DNA from: an uncultured SAR86 cluster bacterium
GTDB lineage: Bacteria; Pseudomonadota; Gammaproteobacteria; Magnimaribacterales; D2472
Direction of reading: 5' to 3'
Length of the DNA: 51,744 nucleotides
Assembly (NCBI GenBank): GCA_902623535.1
Contig: CACNUA010000007.1
Coordinates: 1-51,744, forward strand
Positions 1-8,152 of the stretch are shown piece by piece. Within the stretch, counting starts at the first letter, position 1; the number at the start of each line of letters is the position of its first letter. A program made the translations under genes and the position numbers. The notes beneath the pieces were generated by a model. The model had not been told where the DNA came from. It saw nothing but the letters and a program-made list of their open reading frames with translations, and did no database searches.

Positions 1-99
1 CTGAGCATGAGTAAATTAGAAGCATAGATAAAACTAAAAAAAAATGATTTTTCATACTAATTAATTCCAATGAATGATTAAAGAATTATAAAGGATATA

Positions 100-813
100 A
101 TGCCTATCATGAAAAGATCAAATGACAGGGCTTTTAACCAGCTTAGAGACGTCAATGTTGAAACTGACATCATTAATAATGCCGAAGGATCTGCATTAAT
201 TAAATTTGGTAATACTCATGTGATTTGTACAGCATCAATTGAAAATTCTGTACCTAGATGGATGAAAAATAGCAATGAAGGATGGATCACAGCCGAATAT
301 GGCATGCTCCCGAGATCAACTCATGAGAGAATGGGAAGAGAGGCTGCCCGAGGAAAACAAAGCGGTAGAACACAAGAAATTCAGAGACTTATCGGTAGAT
401 CCCTTCGACAAAGTGTGAACTTGGAATATTTAAAAGATCACACCATCACAATAGACTGCGATGTGATTCAAGCTGACGGGGGAACCCGAACTGCCGCAAT
501 TACAGGAGGCTGCATTGCTTTATTCTCTGCAATTCAAAATAAATTAAAAGATCATAGGGCTATAAAAAAGCATGTGGCTGCCATCTCCATTGGTCTTATA
601 AATGAAGAGCCTATTTTAGATCTTGACTATAGAGAGGACTCTTCAGCTGAAACTGATCTTAATTTAGTCATGGATGAAGATAATGGCATCATTGAAATAC
701 AAGGCACTGCAGAGGAAAAACCATTTTCAAATGAGCAACTTGAACAGATGTTGGATATTGGGAAAAAAGGCATAGATCATTTGATTGAGCTTCAGAAAAA
801 ATGCCTCAACTAA
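100..813 (+). CDS. rph: Ribonuclease PH
   Basis: Phosphorolytic 3'-to-5' exoribonuclease that trims tRNA 3' ends, releasing nucleoside diphosphates. The 237 residues match the usual family length of about 238. Family signatures seen are the NDR start, the [12 protein letters not shown] segment near residue 90 and the [18 protein letters not shown] core near residues 119-137. The chosen ATG has AAGGA 4 bases upstream; a second ATG at 109 is closer to the usual family start and cannot be excluded. The gene overlaps pyrE by 13 bp, the same rph-pyrE order as in Escherichia coli, so the two are probably cotranscribed. Confidence 0.96.
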   Translation: MPIMKRSNDRAFNQLRDVNVETDIINNAEGSALIKFGNTHVICTASIENSVPRWMKNSNEGWITAEYGMLPRSTHERMGREAARGKQSGRTQEIQRLIGRSLRQSVNLEYLKDHTITIDCDVIQADGGTRTAAITGGCIALFSAIQNKLKDHRAIKKHVAAISIGLINEEPILDLDYREDSSAETDLNLVMDEDNGIIEIQGTAEEKPFSNEQLEQMLDIGKKGIDHLIELQKKCLN

Positions 814-1445
814 AAGATTATCAAATTAACTTTATAAATGAAGCCATGCGTGTAGGCGCATTAGAATTTGGAAAGTTCACCTTAAAATCTGGCAGACAAA
901 GTCCGTATTTCTTTAACGCATCAAAATTACTTTTTGATGCAGATATAAACATCATCATCGAAGGATTTGCACAAAAGTTTATAGAATTTGGTTCGGACAT
1001 TAATCAGTTGTTTGGGCCTGCCTATAAAGGCACTATTTTTGGAAGCATGTTGGGCATGTATCTCAAAAAAACCAATCCTTCTTTATCACTTTGTTTTAAT
1101 AGAAAGGAAGTTAAAGATCATGGTGAAGGCGGGATGTTTATTGGTGAAAGTCCTGCTGGGAATGTTGTGATAGTTGATGATGTGCTCTCAGCGGGAACTG
1201 CTGCCAAGGAATCCATTGATTTAATTTTAGAAAATGATGCGACACCATCTGGTATTTTAGTTGGATTAAATAGACAGGAAAAAGGGACATCCGCTCAATC
1301 TGCAAGCTCTGAGCTAGAGCAAACCTATAACCTTAAAGTCCTATCTGTAATTTGCCTTGATGATTTAATAATGTTCCTTAAAGAAAGTAATCAAACAGAA
1401 CTTATAGATAGCATGGAAAGCTATCGAAATGAGTGGAGAGCCTAG
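801..1445 (+). CDS. pyrE: Orotate phosphoribosyltransferase
   Basis: Joins orotate to PRPP to make orotidine 5'-monophosphate in de novo pyrimidine synthesis. The 214 residues match family length. The PRPP-binding loop [13 protein letters not shown] is near residues 121-134, and the early segment with [13 protein letters not shown] is typical of PyrE. It starts inside the end of rph and its stop abuts the ATG of riboflavin synthase, so all three genes look like one transcript. A second pyrimidine gene, pyrB, lies on the opposite strand only about 600 bp away. Confidence 0.96.
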   Translation: MPQLKDYQINFINEAMRVGALEFGKFTLKSGRQSPYFFNASKLLFDADINIIIEGFAQKFIEFGSDINQLFGPAYKGTIFGSMLGMYLKKTNPSLSLCFNRKEVKDHGEGGMFIGESPAGNVVIVDDVLSAGTAAKESIDLILENDATPSGILVGLNRQEKGTSAQSASSELEQTYNLKVLSVICLDDLIMFLKESNQTELIDSMESYRNEWRA

Positions 1446-2060
1446 ATGTTCACTGGTATCGTGACTGAACAAGGTATTGTTTCTTCAATTAAATCGAATA
1501 ATGGCTATAGCTCAATTTCAATTAAATGTTCAAAGAAATTTACTAAAGGATTGAAAAAAGGTGCTAGTGTTGCAGTCAATGGCGTATGTCTTACTTCAAA
1601 AAAAGATAGTTCTGAAATGCTCCATTTTGATGTAATCAATGAGACTCTATCCCTAACAAACCTTAAGCAAATTAAAAAAGGTACAAAAATTAATTTGGAA
1701 CGCTCAATGACTATAAATACTGAAATTGGTGGCCACTTGCTTTCAGGCCATATTCATTGTGAGGGGACAATATCAAAAATAACTAAAGTTTCGAATCAAA
1801 CCAAAGACATGTTAATCACTCTGCCCTCCAAAATGATGAAATATATTTTTTATAAAGGATACATTGGCATCAATGGATGCAGCTTAACTATTGGGAAAGT
1901 AAATAAAAATTCTTTCTCAATTCACTTAATTCCTGAAACATTAAAAATTACAAACTTAAATGAATTATCAGAAAAATCAAAAGTTAATATTGAAATCGAA
2001 CAGAGTACTTTGATTACGGTTGAAAGTGTTGAAAAAATTATTGCTCGGAAAAGAGTTTAG
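1446..2060 (+). CDS. ribC: Riboflavin synthase (alpha subunit type)
   Basis: Converts two molecules of 6,7-dimethyl-8-ribityllumazine into riboflavin plus the pyrimidinedione precursor. The 204 residues contain the two tandem lumazine-binding repeats of the family. The first begins with MFTGIVTEQG and carries the VNGVCLT segment; the second begins around GGHLLSGHIHCEG and carries INGCSLTIG. The start directly follows the pyrE stop with no spacer. Its 3' end overlaps the 3' end of the convergent pyrB by 23 bp. The gene is called ribE in some naming schemes. No FMN riboswitch can be placed, because there is no leader. Confidence 0.94.
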   Translation: MFTGIVTEQGIVSSIKSNNGYSSISIKCSKKFTKGLKKGASVAVNGVCLTSKKDSSEMLHFDVINETLSLTNLKQIKKGTKINLERSMTINTEIGGHLLSGHIHCEGTISKITKVSNQTKDMLITLPSKMMKYIFYKGYIGINGCSLTIGKVNKNSFSIHLIPETLKITNLNELSEKSKVNIEIEQSTLITVESVEKIIARKRV

Positions 2061-2943
2061 CTAAAACTGCCATTCTAAGACCCACGCCATTTGCCACTTG
2101 ATGTGAGACCTTGCAGTTCTCCAAACTAGCGATTTCTTCATTAAATTCTATCCCATAGTTGACTGGCCCTGGATGAAATAGAAGAAAATTCTCAGCAGCA
2201 TTTTTAAGCCTTTCTTTGGTCAATTGATATTTACTTACATATTCAGCATGGTCAATGCTTAATATATCTTGCATTCTTTCTTTTTGAATTCTCAATCCAA
2301 TCACTAAATCAGAATCCTTGATGACGGAATCCATATCGGGGTCAAATTTACCAAAATTAGAATCAAAAAAAGTAGTGCATAATTCGGGAAGCCCAGAAAA
2401 TCTTAAAGTCTTACATCCAAGCTTTTTTGTTAATTCAACAAAAGATTTAGTTACCCTTGAATGATCAAGGTGACCAATAATTGAAATGTTCATTTGAGAT
2501 ATTTCTCTATTGAATTCCTTTATTGTTAATAAGTCAGTCAATGCTTGGGTTGGATGTGATTCTGCTCCTGCTCCAGCATTTATAAAGCAAAGGTCAGGAT
2601 ATTGATTTGCAAGGTCACTAATTATGGGCTCTGAATGCCTAATTATAAAAAGGTGTACTCCCATTAATGCCAAAGTTTCTATAGTGTCGCCAACTGATTC
2701 TCCTTTAACTATTGATGAAGTATCTGGATTGATGTCTATGTAGCTGGCACCAAGATTCATTAATGCTATTTGAAATGATGATTTAGTCCGAGTGCTTGGT
2801 TCAAAAAATAACAATGCTGCCTTTTTGTCACCATAAATAAGCTCTTGATTAAATCCTCCCACATCAGATCTAAATTGAGAAGCAAGCAAAATAATGTCTT
2901 CTATTTCTTTTGTGTTTAGAGACTCAATATCGATTAAATTCAT
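2038..2943 (-). CDS. pyrB: Aspartate carbamoyltransferase catalytic subunit
   Basis: Catalyses carbamoyl phosphate plus aspartate to N-carbamoyl-aspartate, the committed step of pyrimidine synthesis. The carbamoyl phosphate motif F-x-P-S-T-R-T is near residues 48-54, HPTQALTDLLT lies mid-protein and the aspartate-side segment FHPGPVNYGIEF lies near the end. The 301 residues are near the family norm of about 310. No pyrI regulatory-subunit gene is adjacent. It is the last gene of the leftward operon, one base after ridA; ridA also neighbours pyrB in enteric bacteria. The stop overlaps the end of the convergent riboflavin synthase gene. Confidence 0.95.
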   Translation of the reverse strand: MNLIDIESLNTKEIEDIILLASQFRSDVGGFNQELIYGDKKAALLFFEPSTRTKSSFQIALMNLGASYIDINPDTSSIVKGESVGDTIETLALMGVHLFIIRHSEPIISDLANQYPDLCFINAGAGAESHPTQALTDLLTIKEFNREISQMNISIIGHLDHSRVTKSFVELTKKLGCKTLRFSGLPELCTTFFDSNFGKFDPDMDSVIKDSDLVIGLRIQKERMQDILSIDHAEYVSKYQLTKERLKNAAENFLLFHPGPVNYGIEFNEEIASLENCKVSHQVANGVGLRMAVLAKLFSEQ

Positions 2944-2944
2944 A

Positions 2945-3331
2945 TTAATTTGGTATTACTAAAATAGCATCGATTTCTATTTCTGCATCTAATGGAAGTT
3001 TTGCAGCCTGAATAGTTACGCGAGCAGGATATGGAGCATTCATCCTTGCTTCCATAATCGAATTTACCTCACCAAATTTTGATAAGTCAGATAAGTAAAT
3101 TGTGAGTTTAACTGCATGATTAAGATCTGAATCCGCAGCCACAGCAATTGCTGATAAGTTATCAAAAACTTTATTAACTTGATCTGAAAATGATGAATCA
3201 ATTAATTTTCCAGAGGCATGATCAAGAGGAATTTGTCCGGATATGTATACTGTATTACTTGCTTTTACAGCTTGATTGTATGGCCCAATCGCAGAAGGTG
3301 CATTTTCTGTTTTAATAATTTGTTTTGTCAT
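2945..3331 (-). CDS. ridA: RidA family enamine/imine deaminase
   Basis: Hydrolyses reactive 2-aminoacrylate and related enamines or imines released by PLP enzymes. The family pattern is clear: N-A-P-x-A-I-G-P-Y-N-Q-A-V at the start, YISGQIPLD mid-protein, and PYPARVTIQAAKLP followed by the EIDAI ending. I start it at the ATG giving MTKQIIKT, which has an AAAGAG motif 6 bases upstream and fits the family length (128 aa). An in-frame ATG 15 bases earlier is the alternative. The gene overlaps the end of spoT by about 20 bp and lies one base before pyrB. Confidence 0.93.
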   Translation of the reverse strand: MTKQIIKTENAPSAIGPYNQAVKASNTVYISGQIPLDHASGKLIDSSFSDQVNKVFDNLSAIAVAADSDLNHAVKLTIYLSDLSKFGEVNSIMEARMNAPYPARVTIQAAKLPLDAEIEIDAILVIPN

Positions 3332-5525
3332 TTTTGCTCTTTGCATCGTTCACGATCCTCACACAACTATTAACAAATTTCTTTGACCTAATTTTTTTCA
3401 TCAAAGCCTTTAGATGATGCAAATTAAGAACGTCAGCCTCAAACAAAAATTCTGTAAATTTTTTATCAAGATCCCTTGTTCTAGCATTGGATATGTTGAT
3501 ATTCATTTTTGCAAAGACTGAAGCTAAATCCGCTAAGCTACCTGGACGATCTTCACCAATAATTTTAATGTGTGCTCGATAGTACCTCTCTTGTCGGTTA
3601 TCGCCCCAAATGGCTGAAAAAAACCTTGAGGCATCATCTCGATTCCTTGAAAGCTGCCTGCATCTTGAATGATGAATCACAATTCCTCTATCAGTATCTG
3701 TATGTGCTTTAATTGGGTCGCCGTATACAGGCATGCAGCACTTAGCATAAACAACATTAACGCCCTCAATATTGTGGTCTTCAAGTATTAATGACCCAGA
3801 AACTTTATTTTTTGAGCCCTTAGCCTGAATTTCTTCAAAAAATTTCTCAGCAACTATTGCACCTGTCTTTCTTCCTAATCCAAGATCAGTTAAAAGATTA
3901 TTTAATGAGTCAACGCCAAGTAGCTTAAGAACTCCTTGAAGTCTGCTGCCACGATAGTCCTCAAGACTTAGGCCGCTTCTTGCAAGTTCAGATTCAAGCA
4001 TTACTTTACCGGCTTTCCTTGCTTGAGATATTTTTTGCTGTCTCAGACTTGACCGAATTGCACTCCTGGCTTTGCTTGTGGTAACAAAGTTAAGCCATGC
4101 CGGACTTGGCTCAGCACCTTCGGAGACTTCAATCTCTATACTTTGCCCGCTTTCCAATTGAATATTTAATGGAGCGTACTTTCTGTTAACTTTACATCCA
4201 ACAGTTTTATTACCAATGTCTGTATGGAGCTCATAAGCAAAATCAATTGGTGTTGCACCATTCTTTAGGTTAAGAATATCTCCATCAGGAGTAAATACAT
4301 ATACTTCATTATTAAAGAGATCAGATTTTATTGTTTCGAAAAACTCATTTGAATTTTTAGCTTCTTTATCATAATCAATAATGCTTTTAAGCCATTTGCG
4401 AGCTCCGAGGCCCTCCGAAGCATCTGATTTTTCTGTTTTATATGCCCAATGTGCAGCAACGCCATTTTCTGCAATCTCAACCATATTTTTTGTTTGAATC
4501 TGAACTTCAATTGGAATGCCCTCTAGAGCAATAAGGGTTGTATGCAGCGCCTGATATCCATTACTTTTTGGAATTGCCACATAATCTTTAAAGCGATTTT
4601 CAATGGGTTTATAAAAATTATGCACAATACCCAAACTCCTATAAGCATCGTCAACAGAATTAATAATTATTCGAAATGCAAAAACATCTAAGATTTCCTT
4701 AAACGGTCTTTTGCGATATTTAATTTTTCTATAGAGACTAAAAAGACTTTTTTGCCTTCCCTTTACTGTTGCCTGCACTCCGTTATCTTTTAGATTTTTT
4801 TTAATTTCCTTTTTTAGTTTATAAACAATTCTTTCGCGGCCCCTCTTTGCATTTTTAATTGCTGATTTAAGGAGTCTAGCTCTCATTGGATGTAAGCATT
4901 TAAAAGCTCTATCTTCGAGCTCTTCTCTAAGATTTTGCATTCCTATTCTGATGGCTATAGGTCCATAAACTTCTAGTGTCTCGATGCATTTTTGTATTTG
5001 CTTGTCTCTTGGAAGAAAATCAATTGTTCTCATGTTATGCAATCGATCGCATAACTTAACTAAGATCACTCTTATGTCTCTAGACATAGCTAATGCCATT
5101 TTTTGAAAACTACCTGCATTCCTCTCGGCAATATTTTTAAAATCCATTTTATTAAGTTTACTGACGCCATCTATAATGCTGACTACATCCTTGCCGAACA
5201 TTTTCTCTAGAGTGGTTTTTTGGACATCGCAATCCTCTAAGACATCATGCATGAAGCCCGCACATACAGATTCAAGATCAACTTTTAGATCCAGCAAGAT
5301 AGAAGCTACTTCAACAGGATGAGAAATATAAGGAGATCCGTCTCTTCTGAGCTGACCTTCATGCGCCTCGAGCGCAACACAATAGGCTAAATTGATTTTT
5401 TTAACTTCTTTTTTATCAAAATATGAAGAAGCTTTTTTAAATATATCCTGCGGAAGTCTTACTAGATTTGATTGATCTGGATTATTAAGAACTGAAAGGT
5501 TGGTGGCTGCTAATTGATCGCTCAA
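3312..5525 (-). CDS. spoT: RelA/SpoT family (p)ppGpp synthetase/hydrolase
   Basis: Makes and degrades the alarmone (p)ppGpp that controls the stringent response. Domains in order: an HD hydrolase domain (about residues 40-200) with MHDVLEDC and KLCDRLHNMRT; a synthetase domain (about 250-370) with GYQALHTTL and GVAAHWAYK; a TGS domain (about 405-465); and a C-terminal ACT domain. Length (737 aa) matches bifunctional SpoT. Both catalytic halves keep their signature residues, and I see no separate RelA in the window. The gene lies in the gmk-rpoZ-spoT order typical of Gammaproteobacteria and overlaps ridA downstream. Confidence 0.96.
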   Translation of the reverse strand: MSDQLAATNLSVLNNPDQSNLVRLPQDIFKKASSYFDKKEVKKINLAYCVALEAHEGQLRRDGSPYISHPVEVASILLDLKVDLESVCAGFMHDVLEDCDVQKTTLEKMFGKDVVSIIDGVSKLNKMDFKNIAERNAGSFQKMALAMSRDIRVILVKLCDRLHNMRTIDFLPRDKQIQKCIETLEVYGPIAIRIGMQNLREELEDRAFKCLHPMRARLLKSAIKNAKRGRERIVYKLKKEIKKNLKDNGVQATVKGRQKSLFSLYRKIKYRKRPFKEILDVFAFRIIINSVDDAYRSLGIVHNFYKPIENRFKDYVAIPKSNGYQALHTTLIALEGIPIEVQIQTKNMVEIAENGVAAHWAYKTEKSDASEGLGARKWLKSIIDYDKEAKNSNEFFETIKSDLFNNEVYVFTPDGDILNLKNGATPIDFAYELHTDIGNKTVGCKVNRKYAPLNIQLESGQSIEIEVSEGAEPSPAWLNFVTTSKARSAIRSSLRQQKISQARKAGKVMLESELARSGLSLEDYRGSRLQGVLKLLGVDSLNNLLTDLGLGRKTGAIVAEKFFEEIQAKGSKNKVSGSLILEDHNIEGVNVVYAKCCMPVYGDPIKAHTDTDRGIVIHHSRCRQLSRNRDDASRFFSAIWGDNRQERYYRAHIKIIGEDRPGSLADLASVFAKMNINISNARTRDLDKKFTEFLFEADVLNLHHLKALMKKIRSKKFVNSCVRIVNDAKSKNDKTNY

Positions 5526-5548
5526 TTAATACTCCGAGGGTTTTTTCA

Positions 5549-5821
5549 TTACCCCACTATATCATCCTTTGGTTTCTGCCTGTCTAAAGAGAATTCATCA
5601 AGCAGCATATCTTCTTCAAGAGTTTTTTCTAAGATTTCGTTATTTATTAACCCTTCTTCAATTTCTCTTAAAGCAACGATTGTAGGTTTATCATCTTCCC
5701 ACTCGACCAGAGGTTCTCGACTGGTTGTTGAGAGTTGTCTTGCACGACCAGAGGCCAATAGAATTAATTCAAATCTACTGTGTACTTTATCTAAACACCC
5801 TTCAACTGTAATTCTAGCCAT
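5549..5821 (-). CDS. rpoZ: RNA polymerase omega subunit
   Basis: Small subunit that helps assemble the beta-prime subunit and contributes to ppGpp binding by RNA polymerase. The opening [13 protein letters not shown] followed by [15 protein letters not shown] is diagnostic, and the 90 residues match the usual length. The gene lies between gmk and spoT, 23 bases before spoT, as in E. coli, which links an alarmone-responsive polymerase subunit with the alarmone enzyme in one operon. Confidence 0.96.
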   Translation of the reverse strand: MARITVEGCLDKVHSRFELILLASGRARQLSTTSREPLVEWEDDKPTIVALREIEEGLINNEILEKTLEEDMLLDEFSLDRQKPKDDIVG

Positions 5822-5857
5822 AATTAACCTCGGAGGCGTATTTTAGTGTTTTTATGT

Positions 5858-6472
5858 TTATAAATTCAATAGTTTGGTTAAAAACAATTCTTTTTTTGAA
5901 TTCATTGGAAAACTGCTTTCCCCTGTTATTATTCTTGCAAGATCATTACAACAATCCTCAAAAACATCGTTGACCAAGATATGATCATAGTCTATGCAAC
6001 TGGGTATTTCTTTCATTGCATTTGAAAGTCTTAGCTCAATGCTTTCCTTGGAATTTGTGCCTCTCTCATTCAGCCTTTCAGTTAGAGAGTCAATACTTGG
6101 CGGTAACAAAAAAATAGATTCATGAGGAAAGTTGGTTGATTTAATTTGCTGAACTCCTTGGACATCTATCTCAAGGATGATATTTATCCCCTCAGCAATC
6201 TTTGTTTCAACAAAATCTTTCGAGGTGCCATAAAAATTCCCGTGGACTAATGCGTGCTCTAAAAAGAAATCATTACTTGCTTTATTCTTAAATTCATCTT
6301 CGCTAGTAAAAATATAATAATCTTGACTGCCGCCCCTTTTTTTTCGGGTTGTATGGGAGATTGAAAGTTCTACATTGAAATTTTTAGAATTTAGATTATC
6401 TAAGACTGCATTTATCAGTGAGGATTTTCCTGTTCCTGAGGCTGCAGATATAAGAAAAAGTTTGGCTTTCAT
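5858..6472 (-). CDS. gmk: Guanylate kinase
   Basis: Phosphorylates GMP to GDP using ATP. The P-loop SAASGTGKS occupies residues 9-17, followed by the GMP-binding segment S-H-T-T-R-x-K-R and the EHALVHGNFYGTS segment. The 204 residues match the family. The first codon overlaps the yicC stop by 4 bases (ATGA type), indicating translational coupling, and rpoZ follows 36 bases downstream. Confidence 0.96.
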   Translation of the reverse strand: MKAKLFLISAASGTGKSSLINAVLDNLNSKNFNVELSISHTTRKKRGGSQDYYIFTSEDEFKNKASNDFFLEHALVHGNFYGTSKDFVETKIAEGINIILEIDVQGVQQIKSTNFPHESIFLLPPSIDSLTERLNERGTNSKESIELRLSNAMKEIPSCIDYDHILVNDVFEDCCNDLARIITGESSFPMNSKKELFLTKLLNL

Positions 6473-7317
6473 TGAATGTTTTGTGATTGTTCTCTTAATT
6501 CCTCAACAAGAATTTTTAAATTTATTGCAAGCTTCTTTGCTTTAGAACTATCAAGCTTAACTGACAAAGTATTTGCTTCTCTGAATAATTCTTGCAGCAT
6601 AAAATCAATTTTTTTTCCATGAGGACCTTTTGATTTAAGAATCTTATTTATTTCTTTAATATGAAAACCAATTCTGTCTAATTCCTCAGAGACATCTTGT
6701 TTCATAATCTGCAAAGCAATCTCTCTTTCAATTGCCTCACTAGGATTATCTAAAAAATGATTCATTCTTTCTTTAACACTCTTCTTTCTTTGCTTATTAA
6801 TTGAAGGGATCATTTTTCGAAGTGAGGCTTTTATTGAAAGAATATTTTTAATTTTAATATTCAAAACTTTTAATATTTTATTTCCTTCACTCAATCTTGA
6901 GTGTTTTAAGTCATCTATGGCCTCATTAATAATTTTTGTTAAGTGCGCGTCACTAATGGCAGAATCTTCAGACAATGAAACAGCACTAGGAAGATTTTTA
7001 ATATCACTAAATTTAAGGGTAGCGGTTTCAAGATGCTTTGACTTTTGAATTTCCTTGTTAAGCTGCGCTAGCACATCATTATTTATAGAAAGCTTTGTGT
7101 TACTTCCTCCAAGGACATTTAACCTAACATCGAATTGTCCTCTCCTAAAAACATATTTAAGTCTTTTACTGAGATGCTCTTCTGCTGAGAAGGATTGTTG
7201 GGCTGACCTGAAATGAATATCAATGAATTTGCTGTTTACTGATTTTATCTCACAAGATATTTCAAAATTTTTATTGCTTAGTTTTGAAAAACCGAAGCCG
7301 GTCATGCTCTGTATCAT
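6469..7317 (-). CDS. yicC: YicC/YloC family endoribonuclease-like protein
   Basis: Member of the YicC/YloC family, whose characterised members are endoribonucleases linked to RNA turnover and stationary-phase growth. The family signature MIQSMTGFG opens the protein, and the C-terminal half has the typical QELFREANTLSVK segment. Length is 282 residues against a usual 287. It overlaps gmk by 4 bp. In E. coli yicC lies next to rph, and here rph is also in the same neighbourhood. Function in this organism is inferred from family only. Confidence 0.93.
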   Translation of the reverse strand: MIQSMTGFGFSKLSNKNFEISCEIKSVNSKFIDIHFRSAQQSFSAEEHLSKRLKYVFRRGQFDVRLNVLGGSNTKLSINNDVLAQLNKEIQKSKHLETATLKFSDIKNLPSAVSLSEDSAISDAHLTKIINEAIDDLKHSRLSEGNKILKVLNIKIKNILSIKASLRKMIPSINKQRKKSVKERMNHFLDNPSEAIEREIALQIMKQDVSEELDRIGFHIKEINKILKSKGPHGKKIDFMLQELFREANTLSVKLDSSKAKKLAINLKILVEELREQSQNIQ

Positions 7318-7335
7318 AGATTGATATTATATATT

Positions 7336-8115
7336 TTATCCATCGAGCAATTTACTCTTTAATAAATTTGATATGTCTAATTGCTTACCAGGATTATCTA
7401 TACGAAAAAAATCATCGAAGTTTTTTTCAGGGAAGAGCATTTTAAATCGTTCTTGAGCAAGCACAGTTGGTTCGCTTACATTAAGCAGCAATAAATCTGT
7501 TTTGTTGATACAAAAATTCATAATTATTCGGGCTGCCTGATCCCTGCTAAACCGATTAAGATTTGCACTTATTGGAATTAGCTTGTTCTGAAACTCATCT
7601 ACTTGTTTATAAAAAAACTTATCCTTCATTTCGGGGTCATATAAACCAGACAATCTAAAGATAGTCTTTTGCGATGAATTGATTCCTTTTGAATAGATCG
7701 CTTCGCTTTCTAAAAGGCTTTTGGCTCTAAAATCTTCTAAATTAACATTACTAAGCTCATTAATTGGTTCTTCTGAGTCTTTATAAACTCGTGTGGATGA
7801 AATTAATAATGACTTTTTAAATGATATGTTTTTTACTAACTTAGAAATAAGCTTCATGCCCTCCTCATAACCTTTTTCATAGCCCGCCTCATCAAATGAT
7901 GTTGGGGTTAACGTGATTACAAGACAATCATAGTTTTTAAGAAGGTCAACTTTTTGAGCAGGATTATTGAACCAATCTAAAGCGTGGTATTGATCAGGGG
8001 CAATTGTGGGTTTGAGTGATCGAGAAATCCCTGTAATCAGAAGATCGTCCTGACCAATCGAAGCTAGACGAGAACCCAAATCTCCATACCCAATAAATAA
8101 AATATTCTTTTTCAT
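7336..8115 (-). CDS. NAD(P)-binding SDR/epimerase-like protein (YeeZ type)
   Basis: Atypical short-chain dehydrogenase of the NAD-dependent epimerase superfamily. The N-terminus has a Rossmann fold start, LFIGYGDLGSRLA, near residues 5-17. A STRVYKDS segment near residue 110 resembles the S/T...Y active-site region of YeeZ-like proteins. Substrate is unknown; the YeeZ group is often annotated as nucleoside-diphosphate-sugar epimerase-like. It lies 18 bases upstream of yicC and is probably the first gene of the leftward operon. Its start is 37 bases from the divergent recG start. Confidence 0.75.
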   Translation of the reverse strand: MKKNILFIGYGDLGSRLASIGQDDLLITGISRSLKPTIAPDQYHALDWFNNPAQKVDLLKNYDCLVITLTPTSFDEAGYEKGYEEGMKLISKLVKNISFKKSLLISSTRVYKDSEEPINELSNVNLEDFRAKSLLESEAIYSKGINSSQKTIFRLSGLYDPEMKDKFFYKQVDEFQNKLIPISANLNRFSRDQAARIIMNFCINKTDLLLLNVSEPTVLAQERFKMLFPEKNFDDFFRIDNPGKQLDISNLLKSKLLDG

Positions 8116-8152
8116 TCTTTTAAAGTGCTTATATTAAAAGTATTATCCAGTT

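Noticed and set aside
1-27. A reading frame ending in a TAG at 25-27 could be the tail of an upstream gene.
   Set aside because: Only eight codons are visible, which is too little to support any gene call.
5514-5846. A 110-codon plus-strand frame opposite rpoZ.
   Set aside because: rpoZ is unmistakable on the minus strand in the same bases; the plus frame has no family features.
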